Positions 8,690 to 16,519 of a DNA stretch of 64,000 bases are shown here, piece by piece. The notes beneath the pieces are model-generated. The model worked only from the letters and a program-made list of their open reading frames with translations, was not told the DNA's origin and ran no database searches. The translations under genes were made by a program, and so were the position numbers. The DNA is from RYN-230 sp036509255 (GTDB taxonomy: Bacteria > Actinomycetota > Actinomycetes > Streptosporangiales > Streptosporangiaceae). How positions within the stretch are numbered: the first letter of the stretch is position 1; the number at the start of each line of letters is the position of its first letter. The DNA is taken from the NCBI GenBank assembly GCA_036509255.1, contig DATCFY010000058.1, positions 1 through 64,000 of the forward strand. Direction: 5' to 3'.

Positions 8690-10312
8690 ATGGTCAGACC
8701 ACCTGAGCAGGCACCGGGCCCCGGTGTGACCCCGGGCGCAGCGGTGCGCCGCGCGCTCCGGGCGCGGACCGAGATCGGGCTGCTCGACGTGCGCCCGGAG
8801 GGGCCCTTCGCCGAGGGGCATCCCCTGTTCGCGGCCTCATTCCCGGCCGGCCGCCTGGAAGCCGAGGTGCTCGACCGGCTGCCCCGCCGCTCGGTGCCCC
8901 TGGTGGTCTACGGGGACGGCGAGCCGGACGCCGCGGCCGCGGCGGGACGCCTCCGGAGCCTGGGCTACCGCGACGTGTCACTGCTGGAGGGCGGGCTGGC
9001 CGGCTGGGTGGCCGGCGGCGGCGAGCTGTTCCGGGACGTCAACGCCCCCAGCAAGGCGTTCGGGGAACTGGTCGAGGCCACCGCGGGCACCCCGGCCGTG
9101 GCGGCCGCGGAACTGCGCGCCCTGCTCAGCAGCGGCGCGGACGTGGTCGTCGTGGACGCCCGGCGGTTCGAGGAATACCACACGATGAGCATCCCCACCG
9201 CGACCAGCGTGCCCGGCGCCGAGCTTGTGCTGCGGGCCGGCGAGCTCGCGCCCGACCCGGCCACCCTGGTCGTGGTCAACTGCGCGGGGCGCACCCGGAG
9301 CATCATCGGGACGCAGTCACTGATCAACGCCGGGCTGCCCAACCGGGTGGTGGCCCTGCGCAACGGAACCATCGGCTGGACCCTGGCCGGGCTGGCGCTG
9401 GACCACGGCCAGGACCGCCGCGCCCCGGAGGTGCCGCCCGAGGCCGCCCGGCGGGCGGACACCGCGGCCTGGACCGTGGCCCGGAAGGCCGGGGCGGGCC
9501 GGGTCACCGCCGCCACGCTCCAGTCGGTGCTGGACCGCGGGGACCGCACCGTCTACCGGTTCGACGTCCGGTCCCCCGCCGAGTACGCGGGAGGTCACCT
9601 GGCCGGGTTCAGGTCTGCTCCTGGCGGCCAGCTGGTGCAGGAGACCGACCGGTTCGCCCCGGTCCGGGGGGCGCCGCTGGTGCTCGCCGACGACCGGGGC
9701 GGCCGCGCCGCGATGACCGCGTCGTGGCTGGCCCAGATGGGCTGGGACGTCGCGGTCCTGGAGCCGGGCGGCAGCCCGTCCGGCCGCACAGCGGCGGCCC
9801 CGGCCCAGACCGGGCCGTGGGCGCCGTCCTGGCCGCCCCTGCCGGAGCTGCCCCTGGCCGGCCCGGCCGAGGTGGACGGCTGGCTGCGGGACGGCGAGGC
9901 CGCGGTGGTCGACGTCGACTCCAGCCCCCGGTTCCTGGCCGGGCACGTGCCGGGCGCGGCCTGGGCGCTGCGCACCGACCTGTCCCGGGCCGGCTGGCCT
10001 GGCCGGGCGGGCCGGCTGGTCGTGACCAGCGCGGACGGGATGCTGGCCCGCTTCGCCGCCGCCGGCCTGCCCGCACGTCCGGGGACCCGGGTGCTGGTGC
10101 TGGACGGCGGGACCGCCGGGTGGGCCCGGTCGGGGCGCCCGCTGGACTCCGGCCCCGGTGAGATGCTGTCCCCGCCGATCGATGTCTACCGCCGGCCTTA
10201 CGAGGGCACCGGCGTTGATCCCGCAGCCATGCAGGCCTACCTGGACTGGGAGTACGGCCTCGTAGCCCAGCTGGAGCGCGACGGCACCCACGGCTTCACC
10301 GTGCTCACGTGA
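8690..10312 (+). CDS. four-domain rhodanese (sulfurtransferase) protein
   Basis: A 540-residue protein of four tandem rhodanese-like domains (about 20-115, 135-240, 265-360 and 385-500). Only domain 2 keeps a catalytic loop cysteine, NCAGRTRS with Cys198. The equivalent loops of domains 1, 3 and 4 read YGDGEPD, LADDRGG and TSADG and so are non-catalytic. Rhodaneses move sulfane sulfur via a cysteine persulfide; the inactive copies may be structural or bind anions. ATG at 8690 has AGGTAGGGG upstream. It heads the plus-strand half of the island (redoxin, LLM, TauD-like, SDR), consistent with handling reduced sulfur released by monooxygenases. Confidence 0.85.
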   Translation: MVRPPEQAPGPGVTPGAAVRRALRARTEIGLLDVRPEGPFAEGHPLFAASFPAGRLEAEVLDRLPRRSVPLVVYGDGEPDAAAAAGRLRSLGYRDVSLLEGGLAGWVAGGGELFRDVNAPSKAFGELVEATAGTPAVAAAELRALLSSGADVVVVDARRFEEYHTMSIPTATSVPGAELVLRAGELAPDPATLVVVNCAGRTRSIIGTQSLINAGLPNRVVALRNGTIGWTLAGLALDHGQDRRAPEVPPEAARRADTAAWTVARKAGAGRVTAATLQSVLDRGDRTVYRFDVRSPAEYAGGHLAGFRSAPGGQLVQETDRFAPVRGAPLVLADDRGGRAAMTASWLAQMGWDVAVLEPGGSPSGRTAAAPAQTGPWAPSWPPLPELPLAGPAEVDGWLRDGEAAVVDVDSSPRFLAGHVPGAAWALRTDLSRAGWPGRAGRLVVTSADGMLARFAAAGLPARPGTRVLVLDGGTAGWARSGRPLDSGPGEMLSPPIDVYRRPYEGTGVDPAAMQAYLDWEYGLVAQLERDGTHGFTVLT

Positions 10313-10423
10313 CCGGCAGCTAGCCCTTGCCCACGCCTGCGGTCACGGCGATACTCAACTTTACAGATGGGGATACTAGACAATTCTCCGCCGGGCACGA
10401 GACCACGAGAGCAGGCGCCAGCC

Positions 10424-11104
10424 ATGACCGACCGCCCCCCGCCATCCGTCTGCCAGCTACTCGCCGACCTGCACGCCTACCGGCTGCGGACCATGGCGCC
10501 CGCTGACCTCCAGGTGAACATCGACCAGCGGCAGCTCCTGGAGGACACCGCCGACCGCGCCGCGTTCGTGAAGGCGGGCGACGTCGTGGAGCCGTTTTCC
10601 CTGCCGGAAGTACTCGGGGGCACCATCGAGCTGGACCGCCTGCTGGCCGACGGCCCGGTAGTCCTCCTGTTCTTCCGCTACGAGGGCTGCCCGGCCTGCA
10701 ACATCGCACTCCGCCATTACCAGCTGGAGCTGTACCCCGCCCTCGCCGAGCTGGGCGCCACGCTGGTCGCCGTCAGCCCGCAGGTGCCCGGCCGGCTGGC
10801 CACGATCAAGAACCGGTACGGCTTCGGGTTCCCCGTGCTGTCCGACACCCGCAACGGGCTCGCCCGCCGGTTCGGTATCACGTTCACGTCCAGCCCCGCA
10901 GCCCAGGCTCACGCCCGGGCCAACGGCATGGACCTCGGGCAGGTCCTGGGGACCGGCCAGTGGGAACTGCCCATGCCCACCATCGTGGTGATCGGCCAGG
11001 ACCGGATGGTCCGGTTCGCGGACGTCCACCCCGACTGGCTGGTGCGGACCGAGGCGGAGGCGGTCCTCGAGGCCGTCCGCCCGCTGGCCGCCGTGCCGGC
11101 CTGA
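10424..11104 (+). CDS. AhpC/TSA-family redoxin with CPAC motif
   Basis: A 226-residue thioredoxin-fold protein. After an N-terminal helical region of about 45 residues (LLADLHAYRLRTMAPADLQ) comes the core GDVVEPFSLPEVLGG, then FFRYEGCPACNIALRHY with a CxxC (CPAC) in place of the single peroxidatic Cys of classical AhpC. The remainder (TLVAVSPQVP, NRYGFGFPVLSD, PTIVVIGQD) matches the peroxiredoxin-like 'redoxin' family. Probable role: thiol-disulfide or peroxide chemistry, possibly recycling sulfur intermediates or protecting the oxygenases. It is followed 15 nt later by the LLM gene. The ribosome site is weak (GAGAGCAGG). Confidence 0.8.
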   Translation: MTDRPPPSVCQLLADLHAYRLRTMAPADLQVNIDQRQLLEDTADRAAFVKAGDVVEPFSLPEVLGGTIELDRLLADGPVVLLFFRYEGCPACNIALRHYQLELYPALAELGATLVAVSPQVPGRLATIKNRYGFGFPVLSDTRNGLARRFGITFTSSPAAQAHARANGMDLGQVLGTGQWELPMPTIVVIGQDRMVRFADVHPDWLVRTEAEAVLEAVRPLAAVPA

Positions 11105-11119
11105 ACACCGGAGAACCGC

Positions 11120-12121
11120 GTGCCTGCGCCATTTCGTCTCGGCTTCCTGTCCCACCTGCACGGTCCCCAGGAAGCCAGCCAGCATTACCGTGACTACGTC
11201 GAGCTCTTCGTCGCCGCCGAGGAGCTGGGCTTCGACTCCGCCTGGGTCGCGCAGCACCACTTCGACGCCTCGGCGGGGCGGCTGCCGTCCCCCTTCACGT
11301 TCCTGGCCGCGGTCGCCGAGCGGACCAGCCGGATCCGCCTGGGGACGGCGGTGGTGACCCTCCCGCTGGAAGACCCGCTCCGGGTGGCGGAGGACGCGGC
11401 GGTGCTCGACGCGCTGAGCGGCGGCCGGGTGGAACTCGGCGTCGGGAGCGGCGCCGACCCGGCCGTGTTCACCGCCTTCGGCAAGGATCTCGGCCGCCGC
11501 CGGGAGGACAACTCCGCAGGCGTGGCCACCCTCGCCGCCGCGTTCGCGGGTGAGCCGGTCGGAGGCACCGAGTTCCGCCTGCATCCGGCCGCACCGGGCC
11601 TGGCCGGGCGGCTCTGGCAGGCGGCGTTCAGCCAGGACGGCGCCCGGTACGTCGGGGCAGCGGGCTCCCGGCTGCTGCTGAACCGGGCGACCTTCGGCAG
11701 CGAGGGACGGACCGACGAGGTCCAGGCCCCCTGGGCCGAGGCCTACCTGGACGCCTACCCCGGGCCCGCCGACGAGGTGCGGATCGGCCTGTCCCGGGGG
11801 GTCTACCCGGCGGCTAGCCGCCGGGCGGCGAAAGCCGCGATCGAGGCGCCGGTGCTGGCCATGGCGGAGCGGATGATCCGGGCGGGCCGGTTCCCGGCCG
11901 GCCTCGCCGCCGAGGAGTACTTCGAGCGGATGCACATCTCCTACGGCTCCCCGGACCAGGTCGCCGAGCGCCTGGCCACGGACCGGGTCCTGCCGCTGGC
12001 GACCGAGCTGATCGTCCAGTTCAGCCCGGCCGCGCCGGCCCTGGACGAGGCGATCGCCGCACTGGAGCTGCTGGCGACCCAGGTGGCCCCGGCCCTCGGC
12101 TGGAAGCCCGAGACCCGTTGA
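11120..12121 (+). CDS. LLM-class (luciferase-like) flavin-dependent oxidoreductase
   Basis: A 333-residue bacterial-luciferase-fold protein. The N-terminal strand FRLGFLSHL, EELGFDSAWVAQHHFD, RLGTAVVTLPLEDPLRVAEDAAVLDALSGGRVELGVGSGAD and the C-terminal YGSPDQVAERLATD are hallmark LLM sequences. The AQHHF at about residues 43-47 is the luciferase-type active-site His region. GTG at 11120 has CCGGAG upstream. It is a separate subgroup from the NtaA-like enzyme on the other strand, so the island carries two flavin oxygenases. They may act in sequence or on different substrates. Confidence 0.85.
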   Translation: MPAPFRLGFLSHLHGPQEASQHYRDYVELFVAAEELGFDSAWVAQHHFDASAGRLPSPFTFLAAVAERTSRIRLGTAVVTLPLEDPLRVAEDAAVLDALSGGRVELGVGSGADPAVFTAFGKDLGRRREDNSAGVATLAAAFAGEPVGGTEFRLHPAAPGLAGRLWQAAFSQDGARYVGAAGSRLLLNRATFGSEGRTDEVQAPWAEAYLDAYPGPADEVRIGLSRGVYPAASRRAAKAAIEAPVLAMAERMIRAGRFPAGLAAEEYFERMHISYGSPDQVAERLATDRVLPLATELIVQFSPAAPALDEAIAALELLATQVAPALGWKPETR

Positions 12122-12152
12122 CATCCGCGCCACCCCCGTTCATTTTATAGTT

Positions 12153-12176
12153 AATCGATCGTTTTTGTAGGTTTTG
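12153..12176 (+). promoter_or_regulatory. A/T-rich operator-like box before the TauD-like gene
   Basis: This segment contains AATCGAT, 7 nt, GTAGG, then TTTTG, closely matching 8633-8656 between importer and rhodanese. Both lie in rare A/T-rich islands directly upstream of genes of the same functional set, so a common regulator is plausible. Confidence 0.45.
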
Positions 12177-12219
12177 GGTGATGCGCCACCACCGGCGCTC
12201 GCCCGGGAAGGACCCCGGC

Positions 12220-13095
12220 ATGTCCGCAGTCATCGACTCCGACCTCCAGCACGGCGCCCTCGCGATCCGCCCGCTCAAGCCCACGATCGGCGCCGAGATC
12301 GAGGGCGTCGATCTCCGGTACCCGCTCAGCGACGCCACCCGGGACCAGATCAAGGCCGCCATCCTGGAGTACAAGGTCGTCTTCTTCCGCGACCAGGACA
12401 CCGATCGTGACCAGCACGCCGCGTTCGCGCGGCAGTTCGGCCCGCTGTACACGCACCCAAGCGTGAACAAGCCCGACGCGGGCAAGGCACCGGCGGTGCA
12501 CCGGATCTCCGCCGCCGACGCCAAGGCGCACGAGAAGACCGTCAAGCCGGACGACCAGGCCGGGGCCGAGAACTGGGATCCCTATCACAGCGACACCAGC
12601 TGGCGGCTGGTCCCGACCTGGGGCGCCGTGCTGCGCGCGGTCACGCTGCCCGAGGTGGGCGGCGACACGATATGGGTCGACGCCGGGCTGGCCTACGACG
12701 CGCTCCCCGATGACGCGAAGCAGCGCCTCGACGGCCGCTACGTGACCCATGACTACCGGGCGGCGCTGGCGAGCTCCGGTCATGACTATCCGATCGTGGC
12801 TCACCCGGTCGTCCGCACCCACCGCGAGACGGGCCGGAAGATCCTCTGGGTGAACTTCTCCCAGCACCCCTGGATCGTCGGCCTGGACGGGGCCGAGAGC
12901 CGGGAACTCCTGTCCATCGTGCACGATCAGTACCGCAAGCCTGAGTTCCAGGTGCGTTTCAGCTGGCGGCCTGGCTCCATCGCGTTCTGGGACAACCGGG
13001 CCGCCGTGCACTACGCCGTGCGCAACTACGGCGACTTCCCGCGCCTGCTGGAGCGGATCCTGATCGCCGACGAACCCCAGTACGCCGACCTGTAG
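12220..13095 (+). CDS. TauD/TfdA-family Fe(II)/2-oxoglutarate-dependent dioxygenase
   Basis: A 291-residue double-stranded beta-helix dioxygenase. Taurine dioxygenase and relatives hydroxylate the carbon next to sulfonate, which then loses sulfite. Fe ligands are visible as H123-x-D125 (YHSDTSW) and H264 (AVHYAVRNY), and the 2-oxoglutarate-binding Arg is R275 (FPRLLER). N-terminal IGAEIEGVDLRYPLSD and VVFFRDQD are family landmarks. The ATG at 12220 follows GGGAAGGA; an ATG at 12178 has no such site. Substrate preference (taurine, alkylsulfonate, sulfate ester or other) is not visible in the sequence, but it fits a sulfur-scavenging set. Confidence 0.9.
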   Translation: MSAVIDSDLQHGALAIRPLKPTIGAEIEGVDLRYPLSDATRDQIKAAILEYKVVFFRDQDTDRDQHAAFARQFGPLYTHPSVNKPDAGKAPAVHRISAADAKAHEKTVKPDDQAGAENWDPYHSDTSWRLVPTWGAVLRAVTLPEVGGDTIWVDAGLAYDALPDDAKQRLDGRYVTHDYRAALASSGHDYPIVAHPVVRTHRETGRKILWVNFSQHPWIVGLDGAESRELLSIVHDQYRKPEFQVRFSWRPGSIAFWDNRAAVHYAVRNYGDFPRLLERILIADEPQYADL

Positions 13096-13130
13096 CCACA
13101 GCGGTACGCCCGCACCCGGAAAGGACCAGC

Positions 13131-13931
13131 ATGGACCTGCAGCTGGCTGGCAAGCGCGCCGTCGTCACCGGCGGCAGCCGTGGCATCGGCTACGCAATCG
13201 CCAGCGCGCTCGGCGCCGAAGGGGCCGACCTCGCCCTGCTGGCCCGTGACGCCGCCCGGCTCGATGCGGCGGCCAAGGAACTCGCCGCGGAGCACGGCTG
13301 CCGGGTCCTGGCCCTGCCCGCCGACACCACCGACGACGCGGCGGTCCGCGCCGCCATCGACCGTGCCGCCGCCGAACTGGGCGGGATCGACATCCTGGTC
13401 AACAACGCCGCCGAGCCGCCCGCCCCGGGCTCGGCCCGGGCCCTGGCCGACCTGGTCGACGCCGATCTCCTCGCGGCGATCGACACCAAGGTGGTCGGCT
13501 ACGTGCGCTGCGCCCGCGCCGCCGCGCCCTACATGATCGCCCAGGGCTGGGGCCGGATCATCAACATCAGCGGCCTGGCCGCCCGCAGCGTGGGCACGCC
13601 CTCCGGCTCGATCCGCAACGTCGGCGTCGCGGCGCTGACCAAGACCCTCGCGGACGAGCTGGGACCGGCCGGCATCAACGTCACGGTGGTGCATCCGGGC
13701 CTGACCGCGACCGAGCGCACCCCGGCTATGATCGCCGGCTACGCCGTCGCCCGGGGCATCACCGAGGCCGAGGCCGCGGCGAGCCTGGCCGCGGGCAACA
13801 GCATCCGCCGCATCATCACCGCGGCGGAGGTGGCGGATGTCGTCGCGTTCCTGGCCTCGCCGCGCAGCGTGGCCATCAACGGCGACGCCATCGTGGCCGG
13901 GGGCGGCGCGCCGGGCGCCATCCACTACTGA
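13131..13931 (+). CDS. SDR-family protein lacking the YxxxK catalytic pair
   Basis: A 266-residue Rossmann-fold short-chain dehydrogenase homologue, 35 nt after the TauD-like gene. The NAD(P) site is intact (TGGSRGIG, residues 13-20; NNAAE at 91-95) and the catalytic-series Ser is present (NISG, S147). However, the place of YxxxK is occupied by SGSIRNVGVAAL, so both Tyr and Lys are missing. C-terminal glycine-rich VAGGGAP is normal. The reading frame is clean, so this is not decay. It may catalyse an atypical reaction or bind nucleotide without classical oxidoreduction. Confidence 0.8.
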   Translation: MDLQLAGKRAVVTGGSRGIGYAIASALGAEGADLALLARDAARLDAAAKELAAEHGCRVLALPADTTDDAAVRAAIDRAAAELGGIDILVNNAAEPPAPGSARALADLVDADLLAAIDTKVVGYVRCARAAAPYMIAQGWGRIINISGLAARSVGTPSGSIRNVGVAALTKTLADELGPAGINVTVVHPGLTATERTPAMIAGYAVARGITEAEAAASLAAGNSIRRIITAAEVADVVAFLASPRSVAINGDAIVAGGGAPGAIHY

Positions 13932-14046
13932 TCCCGGGTCGCGGGTCCGGCGATAATAGGCAGCACGGCGTCACCGCGGCCGGCGGTGGCGGGCGGCCTG
14001 GTCGGGGGGAACCGGCCGCGGCGGCATGAAGGGTGGCGGCGGCAGC

Positions 14047-14394
14047 ATGAGCACGCTGTACCGGGATCGCTGGATTGAGTGCACCGACGACGCCGTGCTC
14101 ATCCACGGCTACTACTTCCCCTGGGGCACCAAGCGGGTGCCCTTCGCCGCGATCCGGACGGTCCGCCGGGTGCCGCTCGGCTCGGGGAGCCGGGGACGGA
14201 TCTGGGGCAGCACGACGCTGCGCTACTGGGCCAGCCTGGACCCGCGCCGGCCGGGCAAGACCACCGCGCTGATCCTGGACACCGGCGCGGCGATCCTGCC
14301 TTTCATCACGCCGGACGACCCCGCCGCGGTCGAGGCCGTGATCCTCGGTCACTCCAGTGCCGGATCGGTGACCGGTCCCCCGGTCATCGCCTGA
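14047..14394 (+). CDS. conserved bacterial PH-domain-like small protein
   Basis: A 115-residue protein beginning MSTLYRDRWIECTDDAVLI. The pattern LYRD.WIECTDD...I..YYFPWGTKRVP...I..V.RVPL followed by a small hydrophobic core (TTALILDTGAAILPFI, PDDPAAVEAVI) resembles conserved actinobacterial PH-like proteins of unknown role. No signal peptide or membrane segment is present. An in-frame ATG at 14026 would add seven residues (MKGGGGS); the second ATG was chosen because AAGGGTGG precedes it. It stands alone between the SDR and the PadR operon. Confidence 0.65.
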   Translation: MSTLYRDRWIECTDDAVLIHGYYFPWGTKRVPFAAIRTVRRVPLGSGSRGRIWGSTTLRYWASLDPRRPGKTTALILDTGAAILPFITPDDPAAVEAVILGHSSAGSVTGPPVIA

Positions 14395-14470
14395 CCGCTC
14401 GCCCTCCTCGCCCGCTGGCCCCGCTCGCCCCGCTCGCCGCCCTCTTCGCTCCTAACGGCCGGTCCGGCTC

Positions 14471-14499
14471 TTGTCATACTCCAATGGCCGGTATATAAC
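14471..14499 (+). promoter_or_regulatory. strong leaderless promoter of padR-like gene
   Basis: TTGTCA (14471-14476) and TATAAC (14494-14499) are separated by exactly 17 nt. The ATG at 14506 begins 6 nt after the -10, so the transcript should start at or very near the start codon. Confidence 0.7.
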
Positions 14500-14505
14500 G
14501 GGGAC

Positions 14506-14838
14506 ATGAGCCAGCGTCCGCTGCAGGAGCCCACGTTCCTGATCCTCACCGCCCTCGCGGCCGGCGCCCAGCACGGCTACGGGATCATGACCGACGTCAC
14601 GGACATCTCCGCTGGCCGGGTCAAACTGCGGGCCGGGACGCTGTACGCCGCGCTGGACCGGCTGGCCGATGAGGGCCTGATCGAGGTGGACCGGGAGGAG
14701 ATCGTGGACACCCGGCTGCGCCGCTACTACCGGCTCACCCCGCCGGGCGCGCAGCGGCTGGCCGCCGAGGTCGAGCGGATGCGTGCGCACACCACCGTCG
14801 CGGCCCGCCGGCTCGGCCTGCTCGGGGGGCTGGCATGA
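14506..14838 (+). CDS. PadR-family transcriptional regulator
   Basis: A 110-residue winged-helix repressor: LTALAAGAQHGYGIMTDVTDISAGRVKLRAGTLYAALDRLADEGLI is the typical PadR HTH and wing, followed by a short C-terminal dimer helix (LAAEVERMRAHTTVAARRLG). It is translated from a leaderless-type promoter and its stop overlaps the next start (ATGA), coupling it to the membrane-protein gene. Such pairs usually autoregulate and control the adjacent membrane protein. Confidence 0.9.
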   Translation: MSQRPLQEPTFLILTALAAGAQHGYGIMTDVTDISAGRVKLRAGTLYAALDRLADEGLIEVDREEIVDTRLRRYYRLTPPGAQRLAAEVERMRAHTTVAARRLGLLGGLA

Positions 14839-15788
14839 ACGCCACCCTGGAGGCCCGTTACCGGCGGCTGCTGGTCATGTATCCGGCGGAGCACCGGCGC
14901 AAGCACCAGGACGAGATGCTCGGCGTGCTGATGACCGGGGCGCGCGCCGGGCAGCTCCGGCCGGGAGTAAGGGACACCGCCAACCTCATCTGGGGCGCTC
15001 TGCTGATCAGGCTCCGCCCGGCCCGCCGCGATACCGCGTGGCCGCTCTGGCGAGACGCCCTGGCCGTGGTGAGCGTCCTGCTGCCGCTGATCGTGGCGGC
15101 CTACTCCGCGCTGCCGAGCCTCGCCGCCCTGGCCTCGCACGCGGAAGGCACGAGCCTCGTCGTGTTCGCGGTCGTTAACGCCCAGACCCTCGGCGGCTGG
15201 CTGATCCTGGCCGTCCTGACCCTGCTGCGCCTGCGCCGCACCGCCATGCTCACGGCGGCGGCCCTGCTCATCTGGCTGGCTTATATGGCCTCGTTCCAGA
15301 TCTACTGGGGATACCTCGGCGCCACATCGATGGTCACCCTGGCCGCCGCCGGGCTGGAGCTCGCGGCCCTCGTGGCCTCAGCCGGCCCGGCCCGGGCGAT
15401 GCAGATCCTGGGCTGGCAGCATTACGCGGCCGCCCTGGCGATCCCGCTGGGCCTGGCGGCCGCCGTTCACTGGCTCTGGCCCGATCACCTCGCCGTCTCG
15501 GCCGCGATCGTGATCACTGTCTGTGCCATGCCCCTGGCCGGCCTGACGCTGGCGTCCCCCCTGGGCAAGCGCGTGGCCACTCTCCTGGCCCTCCCGGCCT
15601 ATTACCTGATCGTGTACATCCTCACGCCGCCGCCGATGATCGGCGGCCCCTACGTGTCCACCCCAGGGTCGGCAGGACCGCTGCGGATCACGCTGAGCCT
15701 TCTGCCGCTCGCAGTGCTGCTATGCGTGGCTTTCCGGGCAGCCCTGCGGGCCGTCCGGCACATCCCGGCCAGCGGCCAGCAATCCTAG
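14835..15788 (+). CDS. multi-spanning membrane protein coupled to PadR
   Basis: A 317-residue protein. The cytoplasmic head (YRRLLVMYPAEHRRKHQDEMLGVLM, residues 9-33) is typical of PadR-associated integral membrane proteins, where it probably contacts the regulator or a partner. It is followed by about eight hydrophobic helices (e.g. DALAVVSVLLPLIVAAYSALPSL; GGWLILAVLTLLRL; PLAVLLCVAFRAAL). No enzymatic motif is seen. The 4-nt overlap with padR indicates co-expression, perhaps as a membrane-stress sensor or effector. Confidence 0.75.
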   Translation: MNATLEARYRRLLVMYPAEHRRKHQDEMLGVLMTGARAGQLRPGVRDTANLIWGALLIRLRPARRDTAWPLWRDALAVVSVLLPLIVAAYSALPSLAALASHAEGTSLVVFAVVNAQTLGGWLILAVLTLLRLRRTAMLTAAALLIWLAYMASFQIYWGYLGATSMVTLAAAGLELAALVASAGPARAMQILGWQHYAAALAIPLGLAAAVHWLWPDHLAVSAAIVITVCAMPLAGLTLASPLGKRVATLLALPAYYLIVYILTPPPMIGGPYVSTPGSAGPLRITLSLLPLAVLLCVAFRAALRAVRHIPASGQQS

Positions 15789-15814
15789 GCTTAACCCAAT
15801 TCCGGGCCTGTGCC

Positions 15815-15955
15815 TCAGCCCTTGGCGAGATGCTGGAAAAAGGACAAGATGCCGGAAACCCAAGAATGCACGTCATTACCGGACCCGGCGGGCGTGGATA
15901 CAATCCAGACGACAATCAGTATGCCCACGACCCAGCCCAATACCTTAGCCAGCAC
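15815..15955 (-). CDS. 46-residue single-pass membrane microprotein
   Basis: A short GTG-initiated frame on the minus strand, with a near-perfect ribosome site (GGAGGGG, 6 nt from the start). The product starts VLAKVLGWVVGILIVVWIV, one transmembrane helix, then a short external segment ending SWVSGILSFFQHLAKG, an amphipathic helix. Length, topology and the VWIV-S/T-P transition resemble small conserved actinobacterial membrane proteins often found beside regulators. It ends close to the 3' end of the convergent PadR-coupled membrane gene. The function is unknown. Confidence 0.6.
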   Translation of the reverse strand: MLAKVLGWVVGILIVVWIVSTPAGSGNDVHSWVSGILSFFQHLAKG

Positions 15956-16462
15956 GCGTTTCCCCTCCGCTCAACGCAGGTGCCTGGACGCGCCGCCCTT
16001 AGAGCGGGATGCGCAGCGGTAGCGACCGCGATTTCCCGCAACCTAGCAGGTCAGCGCCCCGTGCCAGGTTCCAAGTTGATCACGCACAGTAACGCAGCGC
16101 AAGGATAATGCAGGTAAAATCACCGGGGAGTTTGATCGCATTCGGTGCACATTAACTAATACCCGGCCAGCTTATGCTGCGGCGGCGGTCAAAGCCGGGC
16201 CACTTCCAGACCTCAGGCCCCCGCAGGCGCCTTTACGTAAAGCGTCATGCCGACAGGAACCAAAACGTCCCGCGGGATCGTAAGCAGGCATCCGGCGGCG
16301 GCAATTCTCGCGTCTGGCGGGCGGCAATCGCGCGCCTATCCCGGATCGCCGCGGAAGGGCCCGGCCACTCAGCGCCCCGGTCCCGGTCTTCATGTTTCGC
16401 CCCCTCAGCTGAGGTAGGGTTTCGTGAAGTAGGGCTGACGCACCGTCGGCAGGGAGGTCGCG
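15956..16462. other. intergenic region between the microprotein and the XRE-ImmA leader
   Basis: No convincing gene. The lower part (about 16080-16175) is relatively A/T-rich and could hold promoters for both the minus-strand microprotein and the plus-strand XRE-ImmA gene. A GTAGGGTTTCGTGAAGTAGGG doublet of GTAGGG lies at about 16412-16433, just before the leader ORF. Confidence 0.35.
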
Positions 16463-16519
16463 ATGGCGGCACGGGTCTGCGCGCTGTGGGGCATCGTCGT
16501 CGAGGTGAGCCGGCTCTGA
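16463..16519 (+). CDS. 18-residue coupled leader ORF upstream of the XRE-ImmA gene
   Basis: The frame encodes MAARVCALWGIVVEVSRL. It is preceded by AGGGAGGT at ideal spacing, and its TGA overlaps the ATG of the next gene as TGATG. The XRE-ImmA start itself has no good ribosome site, so its translation probably depends on re-initiation after this leader. Confidence 0.5.
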   Translation: MAARVCALWGIVVEVSRL

